Source: Pachyseris speciosa
Taxonomy: Eukaryota; Cnidaria; Anthozoa; Scleractinia; Pachyseridae
Reading direction: 5' to 3'
Length of the DNA stretch: 64,000 bases
Assembly: GCA_016490735.1 (NCBI GenBank)
Contig: JAEMWC010000127.1
Location: 556,001-620,000, forward strand
This document shows positions 46,501 to 59,794 of the stretch, in pieces. How positions within the stretch are numbered: the first letter of the stretch is position 1; each line of letters opens with the position of its first letter. A model generated the notes under the pieces. That model was not told where the DNA came from. It searched no databases and saw nothing but the letters and a program-made list of their open reading frames with translations. Both the position numbers and the translations under genes were made by a program.

Positions 46501-49500
46501 GAGCCATTTAAAACCTTGGGCCACTTAAAACCAAAGGTGTGTCTTTGTTATTTTTCCATTGCCCAAGCTACATTGCCTCAGTTTTGGCAGTGTTTTTTTC
46601 CAGGCCAGAAAGAAAGCTAAAATTTTCAAAGAGATCTAAAAGATGCGCGACAGAATCCCGATCACCAACAAAAACAGTGGTATCATCAGCATATTGTGTT
46701 ACTTTTATTTCGTCTTTGTTGACTAGAATTCCTTTGATAGACTTGTTGTTTTTTAAAGCTCTTCCAAAAAAAAAAGTGCGATGCCTAGAACAAAAAGGAT
46801 TCCTGATAAAGGACATCCTTGTCGTACACCACGCTGAAGAGGAAAGAATGTGGAGGCGTGGCCGTTGTTTAAAACACAGCTAGACACGTCATTGTAAAAT
46901 ACACTAATCCAGTTTAGGATATCAGGACCAAAATTAAAGAGGTTTGTGGCAGCTTTGAGGTATGACCATTCAATCGAGTCAAAGGCTTTTTTAAAATCAA
47001 GAAAGAGCAATCCCTCTCTGGTCTGTCAAGTCTGTGTGTTCTATTACGTCTTGTATTAGCTGAACATTCTCACCAATGTAATGGCCTTTTACATAACCAG
47101 TTTGATTGGGGTTTATAATACTTGGAAGAACCTTTTCAAGTCTTTTAGTGATGGCTTTGGTGGCAATTTTGTAGTCAACATTTAGGAGCGATATAGGCCG
47201 CAGGTTTTCAAGCAAAGTTTTGTCTTTGAATTTTTTAGGGATAAGTGAGATAATACCTCGCCTTTGGCTTATAGACAGCTTTCGAGATTGGAATGCAAAA
47301 TTAAAACTTTCTGTCAATTCTTTATTGATTTCGGGCCAGAAGAAGCGATAAAATTCGGCAGGAAAACCATCAGTACCTGGAGTTTTTCCGGCTTTAAAAT
47401 CCTTAAGAGTGTTATAGCATTCTTCTGAAGTGATTAGACCTTCACAGGATAGCTTTTCATCTTCGTTTAAAGGAGTAATGTTATCTGGATTAAAGAAGGT
47501 GGACTCTTTGAACTTTTCGGCGTTTATGTTCTTGGATTTATAAAGAGATTCATAGAAGCATTTTTCCTCGTCTAGAATATCGAATTAATCTTCTGTATAC
47601 ACATTTTCAGCAATTTTTAGCCTTGTTATTGTCTTCTTGGTGTAATTTCGTTTTTCCAGGGCAAAGAAGTATTATTTTTGTATTGTGCTCACCATCCTCG
47701 TGCCAGCTAGCTCACTTTACTTCTAAGGATCGCACCTTTTGTCCTATGTGCCATAATTTATTTCAGACGAGATTTTTCTACTTGCAGTTTGAGTATGATG
47801 TTTTTGTTGTGTGGGTTTTCCTCGGCCTGTTTTTGCAGCATGTTTACTTTTTTCTGCAGAGAAATTTCTTTGTCTCTATGCAATTTTGCTTTCCTCTTTG
47901 AGTACTGTACCGTAAATCCTCTCATTTCCATTTCAATTAAATCCACCAGGTAAATCAACATACTTTGCCTTAAAACATTGAAGGTTTTCTCGTGAAGCTG
48001 CGATTTAAGTCTCGTCTTCAAGGAGTGAGGTGTTAAATTTCCAAAAACTGGAGCCTTTTAACTGAGCTGGAGCCTCTGATTGCAGGTGAATAGATACAGC
48101 TGAATGATCACTTTCGGGAGCCCATAAAATTTTGCACTTCTTTGTTAAAGCACAAAACTCTTTGGAAATTAAGAAATAATCCAAGCGGCTTTGTATTTTT
48201 AAAGATTTATTTCTCCAAGTGAAGCGAGACAGGTTGGGATTTATACTTCGCCAAATGTCGCACAAGTTATGTGAATTGCAAATATTTTCAATTTGTTTTA
48301 TGACGGAAGCTTTTTTTGTGCGAGGGTTTCCACCGATCTTATAGTTCTGGGAAAGTGGACAGTTAAAATCACCGCCAATTATTATATTCTCTAAGGCAAG
48401 CTCTTGTAATTGGTGGTTTAGATGTGTGAAGAAATCAACCTGTTGATTAGTGTCATTTGGCACGTAAACGTTTACAAGAAGAAGAGGAGTGTCGGGTTTT
48501 AATAATTTCAAGATAATAAACTTCCCTTTTTTGTCGGAAATACACTTTTCAACCTTAAGATCCAGAGAGGGGTTGATTACAATCATCATGCCTTTACTAT
48601 GGTTTGTTCCATGGCTGAAAAACACTTTGCCACCCCATTCGTTTTCCCATGTGGATGTGCATAAATCAGTGCTGTAGCTCTCTTGTATTAATATGAAATC
48701 TTGTTTTTGTTTATGTAACCATCGAAAAACTAGATGGCGTTTAAAAGACTCATTTAGACCTCTGACATTTAACGACAGGCAATTGAAATCCAGAGTATTA
48801 CAATCGGCAATGTTTTCTGCAGGCGCAAGCACAGGGTCGGGCCACTGAGAATGCAAAGCTTCCCAAAAACACTTTTTGAGAGCAGTTTATGCTGCTAACT
48901 AATAATTTGAACAAGCAATCACATAATTTGGGAAACGGAGGAAGCACGAGCAGCAATAATCTTATCAAACATAAACGTGGGAAACAGACATAAACATAAG
49001 TAACAAAAAGCAACTTACACTCAAACAAAGCCACATAAACATGTGAAAAGTACATTGAAACCTTGATGGATGTCTGGGAATGGCCAAATCGGGTTCCAGG
49101 ATAAAGGCTGGATAGAAGAAACCATAACTTTCTCTTGAAAGACATTAAGAGGTAGTGGGACGATAATCCTGTGGGATATTGGAGACATTGAAAGCTTCTT
49201 TGTTAATATAAAGGGTTCGATTAATGACTTTCGCTTCACAACCACACTCTTTTGCAGCATACATGGCTTGAATCAAAGTTTTTCTCTCTTCTTGGATCGC
49301 CCTAGTATAATCCTTCGTAATATGAGCATCTTTGTAGCGGTGGGAAAGTTTTAGACGGTTTTTAACAGCAAACACCTCATCTCTGTCTTCCCTCACAACA
49401 AACCTTGCAATAATAGGGCGAGGGCATGTCGGAGAGTTGTTTTCAGTGTTCCACGACAGCGGTTTTCCAACACAATGCATGGTATGAAAATATCTTATTT

Positions 49501-52500
49501 CCTGTGGCTTTATCTTTAGCTCGTTTTGGATTATATCGTAGACTATATCAGGGCAATTTTCATCAGTGTTCTCGGGGATGTTCATGAACCTAAAGTTTTC
49601 TCTCCTTGTGTAATCTTCCAGGGTGACAAGACTTTCTTGTATTCTTTGTTGTGTCGTTTTCAGAAGCGCAGTTTCAGCTTGAGATTTAGCAAGCTCATCT
49701 TTTAGTAGGTTGATTTCCCGTGACTGACAGTCAAGCATTTCCTGATGTGACCTTTTTGAGTCCTTGTAAGTCTTGAACTCTTCCTGGACATCTTCAATCA
49801 TGGCCCACACATTCTCGAGGGATTTTTTGATCTCTCTGATTGAACATTTGACACCTTCCATTTCTTGCATAAACTCGCATGTTAGGGTTGATACTTCAGT
49901 GTGTAAATTGGTGAAATTATCCTCCATTCTGCTTTCTATAGTGTTTAGTTTGTCTAAGATGAGTTTCAAGGACAGAGGTGAATCTGTTTCCATGTCATTG
50001 TCCATCTCACCGCGATTTCGCTTTGGTGTAGGTTGAGAGTTTGAACCTGAGCTCGATGAACATTCTGCTCATTTCTGCTCATTTTGCTCATTTCCCGGCT
50101 ACGAAATTACAGAGCGGGAAAAACGCGTCCGGCAGCCATCTTCGCTCTCGCGTTCCCTCGGGTTCAGTATCAGTGTATATATAGTCCCTGATAATTTTTA
50201 CATAAATTTGCAAAATTATTGTAGCTCATACAACTTGTGCTTACAAATCATTTCATTAATTGGATGGACTGAAAGTCTATTAGTTATTAAATTTTAGGAG
50301 AGCTTGATATTAAGCAGTGCAGTTATTGACAGGATTGAATAGTTATTTATTAACCCATTGGCACCCGTGCCGGCCAAAACCGGCCGTAAAAAACTCCCAT
50401 GCTTCAAAACATTGCAACTTTCTCAATCGCTCGAATATTGCCTTAACTGTTAGTTGTGAGCACGAAATGGAATGCCCTTTAGATTTGGATATCCAATAAA
50501 TGCAAGAAACGTAGCGATTTTTACCAACTATGGCCTTTTGAGTTTGGACAAGAACGAAACTGACCGTTTTTAACGTCAAAGAGAAACGACAAAAATGCCC
50601 CTTCTTGCCTTCATGTTTTTTAAGGAAATCGTCGCCGAAAAACCAAACTTCAACCATCATAACGAAATTCAGTCCTTTTTCTAGCTTAGAAATGACTTTT
50701 TTTGTTCATATTCTTCTCCTGAACGTAGATACAGCCTTTTGTTCCAGTGCATTCAGTCCTTTCCGCCATTTTCAACATCTAGACCACATTGCATGCTGCA
50801 AAATGATGAGAATTTTTGACAGCACCAATTCCTTCTCCCAATTTTTTCACGTATAAACTAAGTCTACAGCCACTCCGACCTACATGTACTGCCAAAAATT
50901 CCTGCTTGTGGTCATCTTCAGTACTCAGAAATTCCAAAATATGTGGTGGTAGGTCGAGAAATTCATCAATAATCGAGTCCCAAAGGTACTAAGTGTTCGA
51001 CCGGCCAAATTCCCAGTTCATCAAGTAACAAGCCAAATTCAACAACAAAGTACATCACCTTGCTCGATTCTTTGAGAAAGTGGACTCTTAGCTACCGTCA
51101 TGCTTAATGATGCTTATCAGGCAGCCGCTAAAGACGAAAAATGGCTGTAAATTTAGCAGAAATTGCAAGCCAACCGAACTTGGGCCATTGTTGTCGCTTC
51201 ATGGATAAAAAATAGCTACGTCAAAATGACGTTTTCAGAAACCTTGAGCCTCCAGTGCCTTAGGACAGAACCACTTTTCCCTGGTAGTTCAAATAAAGAG
51301 TCACGAATTGCTATTCATCGTTTATAGGTGGAAAATCACTCCGAAAATGTAAAAACAGCCGGTAGTCAATGGGTTAAAATTAATTGTTCTCAGCCTGGTA
51401 TTTTTAACATTCTTAGTATTTTCATCCTAGATTCTGCCTTGAGTTAAAACATTGCCACAGACTTCTCAGAGTCAAAATTGTACTCTGTAATATTCATACC
51501 CCTCCCATGGATGTTTCTTTGGTTTTAACCCTCCCACCCCACTATAATTTCCAAGTAAGCTTCATACTTTCCTTTTAGAACTTTGGCATTTTAGCCCCCT
51601 CACCCACATCAATCAATCAATCAATCAACAACTTTATTTGAGTGTCTAATCTTCTAGCTTGTCCTCAGGCCTACTAATCAGGGACACTACTTAAATTACT
51701 TATTAATGATAAATATATATACATAATACTATAGGATGATAAAATTTAACTATTCTAAAACTACTTCATATTTCCAGTGGCCTTCCATGGGGAGAGGGGA
51801 GGGTTAGTGATATTAATTGTTTGAATAAGACAGGTATTATGAAGAGACTTTCCTACTGTAACTTTGGAGCCTTGCATTCTATCAAGCAGTATCCAGGAAC
51901 TGGGGCCCCGTCCACACGTATCTGGAGATTTTTGTATCCGCAAATTTTTTTATGTGGATACACCTAGCGTCCACACGTGTCTGCCGTATACGCTCGGTGT
52001 ATCCGGAGATTTCTGTATACGCTCTGCAGAGTGGAAATTTCTGTATACGCTGTGTATCCGGATACGTGTGGACGCTCGTATCCGTATATTTTTGTATACA
52101 CTGACGTCACAGTATCAGAACCAGTCTTTTTCCGCGCAAGATTCTTTGTAATGCGCATGCTCTGTTGACTAATCCTTTGAGATGTCTGGATACGAATTGG
52201 ATATGTGTGGACGGTCGTATACGATTCATATACGCTACGTGTGGACGCAGATATTTTTGTATCTGCATAAAAAAATTTGCGGATACAAAAATCTCTGGAT
52301 ACGTGTGGACGGGGCCTGGGAGACCTTGTATAATACACAATCCCCCTTCATGCTATAGAAATCAGACTTCTTCAGTCTATGTGATGGATTGAGACTGTTT
52401 CCTTTTACAAAATAACTGAGTGTGTTGTAAGTATTTTGCCTGTTTCTTTGTGTCTTTTTTTAACAGGTGGATATGATGCCAGATTGAGAGTTCTGATATT

Positions 52501-55500
52501 CAGCTTGGAGAGCAGCTCATTGTACAGCATTCAGTGCTGGAAAATTATGAAATCCTACTCATTGAAAAGTTAAAACAGCTTAAAGATTGTGAAAAATGGT
52601 AGGAAATGATTTTAATTTCATAATAAAAGTCTGTGGCATTAAAAGCATTGATGGCAAATTTTACATTTTTATTGAAACTGTGACCAAACTCTGGCGACGT
52701 TTTGCCCTGACTGTACTTTCAAAATATGTACTGGTGTATGTACTGGAAATGTCAGGAGGATCCCAAGAAAACAGGAAAATACTTCTGTCAGTTTTTTTTG
52801 TTTATATTGGATTATCCACATTTGGGGAAATGGTCTGGGACAGTTCATTCATTTCATTATTGAGTTTTGGTTTTGTTTGCGATAATGTGGTCATCAGTGT
52901 GTTTTGTATACTTTCAGTAAAGATCCTGAAGTGCAAAAGAAGAAGGATGTGATACAGAGAAGAAAGAAAGCTTTTGTTATTGCTCTGGGAGCACTTGGAG
53001 GTGGAGCTCTGATTGGTAAGATGTGGAGAATATCATAATGTTAACCCATTGGCACCCATGCCGGCCAAAACCGGCCGTGCCGTGAATGAAAATCTTGTTT
53101 CACGACCCACCTGCACTTCCCTCCACCTAATCCTATGATCCTAAAAGTTTTCCACAAATCTTTTCCCACCGAAAGGAAGCCCAGGAAATGCCCAGCAAGA
53201 GAAAAAGAAAGCGAGGCAAGAAAAGCAAAAGAAAAGGGGAGGAGAGAAAGCGAAAGGTAGAAGGAGAGGAGGTGGTGAAACTTTTCTACCCAAAACCTAT
53301 CTTGAAATTTTGTTTTCTGCACATGCCCAATCTTGGAAAGCTAATACCAAGCACCAGGAACAGAAGGGTGCAATGAACTCCATACCAGCAAACAGAGTTT
53401 TGGGCAGTTTTGGTTCTTTTTGGCTAGGATCTGGCCAGAAAACGGCTCGATGGGTATCAAAAGGTGTTTTTCGGCAAAATGCTCAGGAGTCAATGGGTTA
53501 AACAAAGGGTACAGTTTTCTGAAAAAAAATCTACCTTTGAGCATAAAACAACCCAATTTGCCCATAAAATGCCAAATCATAGGAAAAATGAAAAAAACAT
53601 GAATTTTAGCATTTTTGATTAACCCATTGGCACCCATGCCGGCCAAAATCGGCCACGGCAGAACCATGTCCCTTGTACTGCTTGTGACATCATCAGTTTT
53701 AATGCTCATGGACAACTTTTACATGTAGCATGTGTAGGGGAAGAGATCTTTCAAACCATACCCAAATGAGCACCATTCCGTCAAACAGGCCGGAGAAAAC
53801 GCCCCCAAAAAAACAAGTGATGTTGAGCCAAAAATTTGAATGAGATCTTGTTCCATGACCCACCTGCGCTTCCTTCCACCTAATCCTATGATCCTAAAAG
53901 TTTTCCACAAATCCTTAAGTGTTGTTTTGGTAAATTGCCTTTAGTTAGTGTTACCAAATTATGCAAAAACAAATGAAACATTGAAGAAGATAAGACAATA
54001 CTTATTGCAAGATCATCTGAATGCTCCTACTGAAATGCTTGAAAACAAATCATACAGACCATAATACGCAATCTGTGAGAATTTTGCAAAATTTTGTTTG
54101 AAAATATTTGGATATATGATGGAATTGTGTTATATTATCATGCAATTGGAATAGGAGATTGCCCTGCTTGTTAAGAAGAAAACAATTAACCAATCATTTC
54201 TCTGCTGAGCTTAGTTTTTGTATGCAATGAATTTGCAGGATAAAAGAAAGAAAAAACTTGTTCCTTGTACATTGTTGAGTCATTAATATAAGCGCTATTA
54301 CATTGTTTCATGCTTCTTTAGATACCTCTCTGTGTTCTTAAAAATTCCTGCATGCTCAACAATGCACTCAGTATGTCTTTCTTTTAATTAGTAAATTACA
54401 CATAATACATGTAAATAAGGACTTTGCCATTCAGTGGTATTTGATAGTACACAGGATTGCTGGTCTGTGTGGATATCTTAGTCTTTAGTTCTTTGACTGA
54501 TAGTAAGTGATGGTTTTAGGTGTGACTGGGGGCCTTGCAGCACCTCTGATAGCTGCAGGTGCTGGTGCTGTCCTTGGAGCCAGCAGTGCTGCTGTTCTTA
54601 GTACCACAGCAGGCCTGGCATTCATTGCATCCTTATTTGGAGCTGCTGGGGCTGGGTTAACTGGTAAGGAAATGTTGCAAACTCTAATGTACAAAAGCTT
54701 TTGACCACACAGATTGTGAGCAGCCTCGTTCTTTTCCTAAGGTCTATAGCATGCAATGGATCTAGTGAGAGGCGAGGAGCCACTAGACACACTGGCACAT
54801 AGGGAAAGAGCAGGTACCTCTTCTTGATCCTCCCTCCCTCTTGTTTCCAATTTGCATAATTTTATCGTCCATTCACACGATAGCCGCCTTCGCAGGCGTC
54901 TTTGGGCTCATCACGCGTTCCTTCCCCACGAATGTCTGCTGAACTGAACTACCACTTCCGTTCGTGGTGGTTAGCCAATCATAGTTCGTTTTCCAATTTA
55001 TGGAAAGTAGGACTTCGACCCTGGGTTATTTTCACAGATGATGCACGTGAATCGGGTGTCAATATCCATTCTTACGCAGCTCGTTATTGGTTTCTTCAAA
55101 ACAAAGGCTAACCGCCGGTGAACAGAAGTGGCAGTTCCCCAGTTCAGCAGACGTCCATGGGGAAGGAATGCGTGACGAGCTCAGAGACGTCTGTGAAGGA
55201 GGCTATTCGCACAAGTGCTCCAAGGGAAAAAGCATGGCTGCTCATAGGCTACTAATACTGACTACCAGAACTAGTACAGTGCTCAGTAGGTTAACTGATA
55301 AGAAGGCCAAAGGAAGTAAGAATAGAAAAGTGACAAGAATTAAACAGTATAACATATAAATAAGTAAATAAAAACCAGATCAGACAGGTAATTTTGTTTA
55401 AAAGAATGTTGTATTTTTTCGCAGTGCTGGTCAACGCTGGTGTTGGCTTGGTGTGCCAGGTTTACATGAAAATTTACTATATGGTAATGAAGTTAAAGGA

Positions 55501-58500
55501 ATTTTCCTGAGAGCTTTACACATTTCTTGATGTTATAATGTTTAGTGCATGTTTTTATTTTTAAAATGTGCCCCTTTGTTGCTAGAAGTAAAACCTGACC
55601 TGAATTCTTTGAATAATTTACTTTAAAGTTGATAACAAAAGCTGCTTGGACTTGTAGTGGAACTATCTTTTAACCTGAGAGGTTTCCACTCCCAATAGTA
55701 GTTAAAAATGATGTTCTTAAAATAATATACTGACTAGGTTACCGATTGAGCAGGAGAATTGGCGAGATTGAGGAATTCGAATTTGAACCACTTGCAAAAG
55801 GTGAACAGTTGCACCTTGCTGTGGCAGTGTCTGGATGGTTGCCTGATGGTGCAGAAGGTTTGTATGATTTCTTTGAGAGCCAGAGAATTAGTTCCATACT
55901 CAACCTACGTATGCAATGGGAAGGAAAAGAATAAAACACTTCTCAGTCTAGACGACTGAATTATGTGCCCATTACATTATAGGAAAGTGAGTCATGTGTA
56001 TGCAGGTAGCCATTCACTATTCAATAAGTTGAGGTGGCAGGAGCCTTTTAGTAACTTGTTTTATTTGGGCCTGACTGTAGGTCGTTATTCTTTCAGGTCT
56101 AAAACTGGGTGCTGGTTTTTCCTATTATGGCTTGACAGGTTTAAGGCCTGACATAGAGTAGGAAGGATCACTTCTTTTGGCTGAAGAATGAACTTCAGTT
56201 AAATGCACTTGTCATTCGGAATTGAAACTTTTTGCACAGTTTTTCCATTGATGGAATAACCTTCCTCTGAGTCCTGTCCAGCAGACTACTAATGCTATAG
56301 TTATTATCAATTTGTTTACACTTTTGTTATGATGATAGATTTTAAGGCTGCTTTCAAGAATCCATGGAAAGCTTTGAACATCTCAGAAGAGCAGTACAGT
56401 TTGACTTGGGAGTCAAGGTCAGCTCATGTCTGTATTGTTGATCTTTTCCTTTCTTTATTCGCAGTTATTTCATGTTGTCTTAGTAATGATTCAATGTAAT
56501 GATACACAAGTTTAACGTTGTGATGAAATGTTAAATTGTGAAATTGACTTCATTTTGATTATGATGTTAATATGTCCGTGTCTGTAGATGCTGTAAGTTA
56601 GTTGATAAAATGATTTCAGACTTTTGTGCTGTCATAGTTGGCAGGCTATAGATTTAGCTTCACCATAATATTTAAGATAATAATGATAATAATGATGACA
56701 AATTGTTGAAAATAATTACTATATTCCAAATTTTGTTTTAAAACATGGATATAACATTTAAGTGTACAAAATATCAATATCATCATCGCCTATTTTCACT
56801 TTGAAATTTCTCAGGCATGGCCATTTTGGATTCCATGACATGTAATGGTTTCCCTATAGTTTAACACAAAGGATTTTCTGCTTCATTTGCTTCCTGACAA
56901 TAGCTGCAATCAATTGATGTCACGAAATAAAAAATGACAGCGCCAGGGAAATTTAAAAGTGAAAAAAGCGTTAATGATACCCCATTTTTGTGCACCTATT
57001 TCCAACAATCTAGGGTCAATTTGTTGTAAGAGTGGATGTTCCCTTTAAAGTCTCAAATCTTTCTGGCTGAGCATAGATAATTGCTCTTCTAATTGAGGAG
57101 ACTAAGTCAAATCAACCCTAAATCGTGATCTTGAAAGTACAGTCAAATCAAATCAAATCAAAAGCTGGTTTTTGAGGAGAGGGGGAAACCAGAGTACATA
57201 CCCGGAGAAAAACCTCTTGGAGGAGAGTAGAGAACCAAACAACTCAGTCCACTTATGACGCCGAGTCCGGGAATTGAACCTGGGACACACTGGTGGAAGG
57301 CAAGCGCCATTAGTCCTATTTTTGCTTTTGTTTTTCTATATGCAGATACTTGGCTGAAATGGGCGGTGCGATGTATTCATTCTTTGCGTCCAGTTCCATC
57401 AGCTTCGTTACTCAGGAGGCTCTCAAATATACCATCTTTAGTGGTTTGTACAGTTTCAGATTTCATTCCTTTGCTTTTAAACTAATTTGGTTAGATGTAT
57501 GGAGTTGATGCATAGCACCTGAACCTTTGATGAATTGATTGTTACTGTTTTTTTAGGACTTATTACCGCCATATCGTGGCCATTATTATTGCTTCAGCTG
57601 GGTTACGCCATTGATAATCCATGGCATGTTTGCTCAAGAAGAGCTGTTGAGGTGGGAAAACACCTTGCTGACGTTCTTCTCTCCAGACAACAGGTTTGTC
57701 AAACGACTTTCTTGAGGGCTGGATTTTCTTGAACACCCACCTTCACAGTGTACAGTGTTTTCTTTTCTTTGATTGGCAGTATGAAGTGAGACTGAACTTG
57801 CAGTTACCTGCATTTTGTGTTTTAAATCAGGGTAAAAGGCCTGTCACACTTATCGGATTTAGTTTGGGTGCAAGAGTTATCTTCTTCTGTCTCGAGGCTT
57901 TAGCTAAAAAAGGTGAGCAGTTGTTGAAAGTACCCTTTTGTCTCTTTATCTAAAGGCGATTGTGATCCTTAGTAAGAGACCAGCGCTTTCCTTGGAGTCT
58001 TGTTCCGACCTGTTTTTGTTTTTGTTTCTGACGATGATTTAGTACTAAAGGTAATAAATGATTATGTACCCTCTGATTCAAGATTTTTTTCTAGCACTGC
58101 CCGCAGAGATGCATATTCTAATGCTTCACTGTAAACAAAGATTTTGCTTGGTATATATTTTTATTTAATACTGCAGTACTGATTGAGGACTCCATAAAAA
58201 CTAAAGGAAGTACTGTTAAGAAGGCTTGTCAGTATGAGTTCAACGATCTGTAATGAATAGCAATACAGTCGAACCTGTGTTAAGTGGCACCGTATTACGC
58301 GGTCACCCTCTATTAATAAGCGGTCATTTTTCAAAGTCCCCAAAATTGCTTCCCTTAATTACTGTAATTTTAACCTCTATTAAGCGGTTGCAGTAACCAA
58401 CAAGTCCCAACAAGCTGTTTCTATAATGTGTTGACCTGCATTAAGCGGTCACTTTCTAAAAGGAAATCACTCAAATATAACACCAATACTGACAGTAGGA

Positions 58501-58765
58501 GCTTGGCGCTGCTGTTTTGTTCGTTAGTTTTTACAAACTGTTCTACTTTGTCATACCATTCTATTCAGTGCAGGAGATCTCAACCGATTAACTGATTTTT
58601 TAGGGTCTTTGAGCAAAAACTGTTACAAAATGGCGTTTTTATGTTTGACGTGTATTCTGTGCAACCTGTATTAAGCGGTCACTAAGCCATACCCCGAGGG
58701 TGGCCCGCTTGATATAGGTTCGACTGTGTGTCTAATATGATACATGAAAATTTGGTTTATCAACG

Positions 58766-58796
<31 letters not shown>

Positions 58797-59753
58797 GGAT
58801 TCGATTAGCTGACGTTTCGAGCGTTAGCCCTTCGTCGGAGCGAATCGAGGAATTGTGGGTTGTGTATGGTTTATATACAGAAAATGGAGCTACGCTATTG
58901 GTGGTAACATGGTAACGTGAAAAACAGGAATAAATTAATCGAATGAAAAGCGCTCGTTGATACCGTGGGGATTAAGAGTGCCAATTTGAAAGATCAGTTT
59001 TTGCTCGAGATTTTTACGGCTTTCCGTGGTACCTTGATGTAGGGAAAGGCCGGAGATTGACATGTGTTGTTTGGAATGGTTAGGGAGATTAAAATGCCGA
59101 GCGACAGGTTTGGATGCGTCTTTGTCATCTTTCTCAACATCACGAAGATGTTCTCGGAATCGGTCACCTAGTCATCTTCCTGTTTCGCCGATGTATAACT
59201 TTTTGCATAATGTGCAGGTTATGCAATAGATAACATTTGCGGAGGTACACGTGAAACGATCAGTGATCTTCACAGATCGCTTAGGGCCCGATATTTTGTC
59301 AGTGTTTTGAATGAAAGGACAATTTTTGCATTGCGAGCGCGCGCATTTAAAAGTGCCAGGTTGTTCAGTTGTTTTGAATGCGCTTTTAACTAGAAAGTTA
59401 CCTACATTTTTGTCGCGTTTGAATGAAATCAGCGGTGGTTCCGAAAAGATTCTAGCAGTTTCTGGATCATTTTGCAGTATCTTACAGTTGTTAAGAATGA
59501 TGGCTTTAACTGGGTTATTATGCGGGTGAAATGTGAGGGCGAATGGAATTCTGTCATTCTTTTCCTTTTGTGACGTCTGTAGTGCTGACTGTTGATCAAT
59601 CTGCTGAGCGCGGTGATGGCCCGATTGAACTACAGAATCAGGATAGCCACGTTTCTCGAAAAAATGGCACATTTCCTCTGATTTGTTGGAAAAATCAGAG
59701 TCATCACTACATAGACAACTCCGTTGATAAACCAAATTTTCGTGTCTCACTTC

Positions 59754-59794
<41 letters not shown>

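Larger units (their letters stand above)
45253..50160 (-). mobile_element. L1/Tx1-type LINE, decayed, antisense in TMCO4 intron 4
   Basis: On the minus strand in order: GC-rich 5' leader (about 50160-50006), ORF1 (50005-49145), endonuclease (48856-48005), RT (47317-46568) and a C-terminal region (46213-45213) with a CPLCK...H.F..C zinc-knuckle-like piece near 45470. Two-ORF layout with an L1-type ORF1 and an APE endonuclease places it in the L1/Tx1 group. Several frame breaks and stops lie between the domains, so it is inactive. Confidence 0.85.

Noticed and set aside
51964..52392. 124-codon and overlapping ORFs rich in Tyr/Thr/Arg
   Set aside because: Mirror-image readings of the GTCCACACG MITE.
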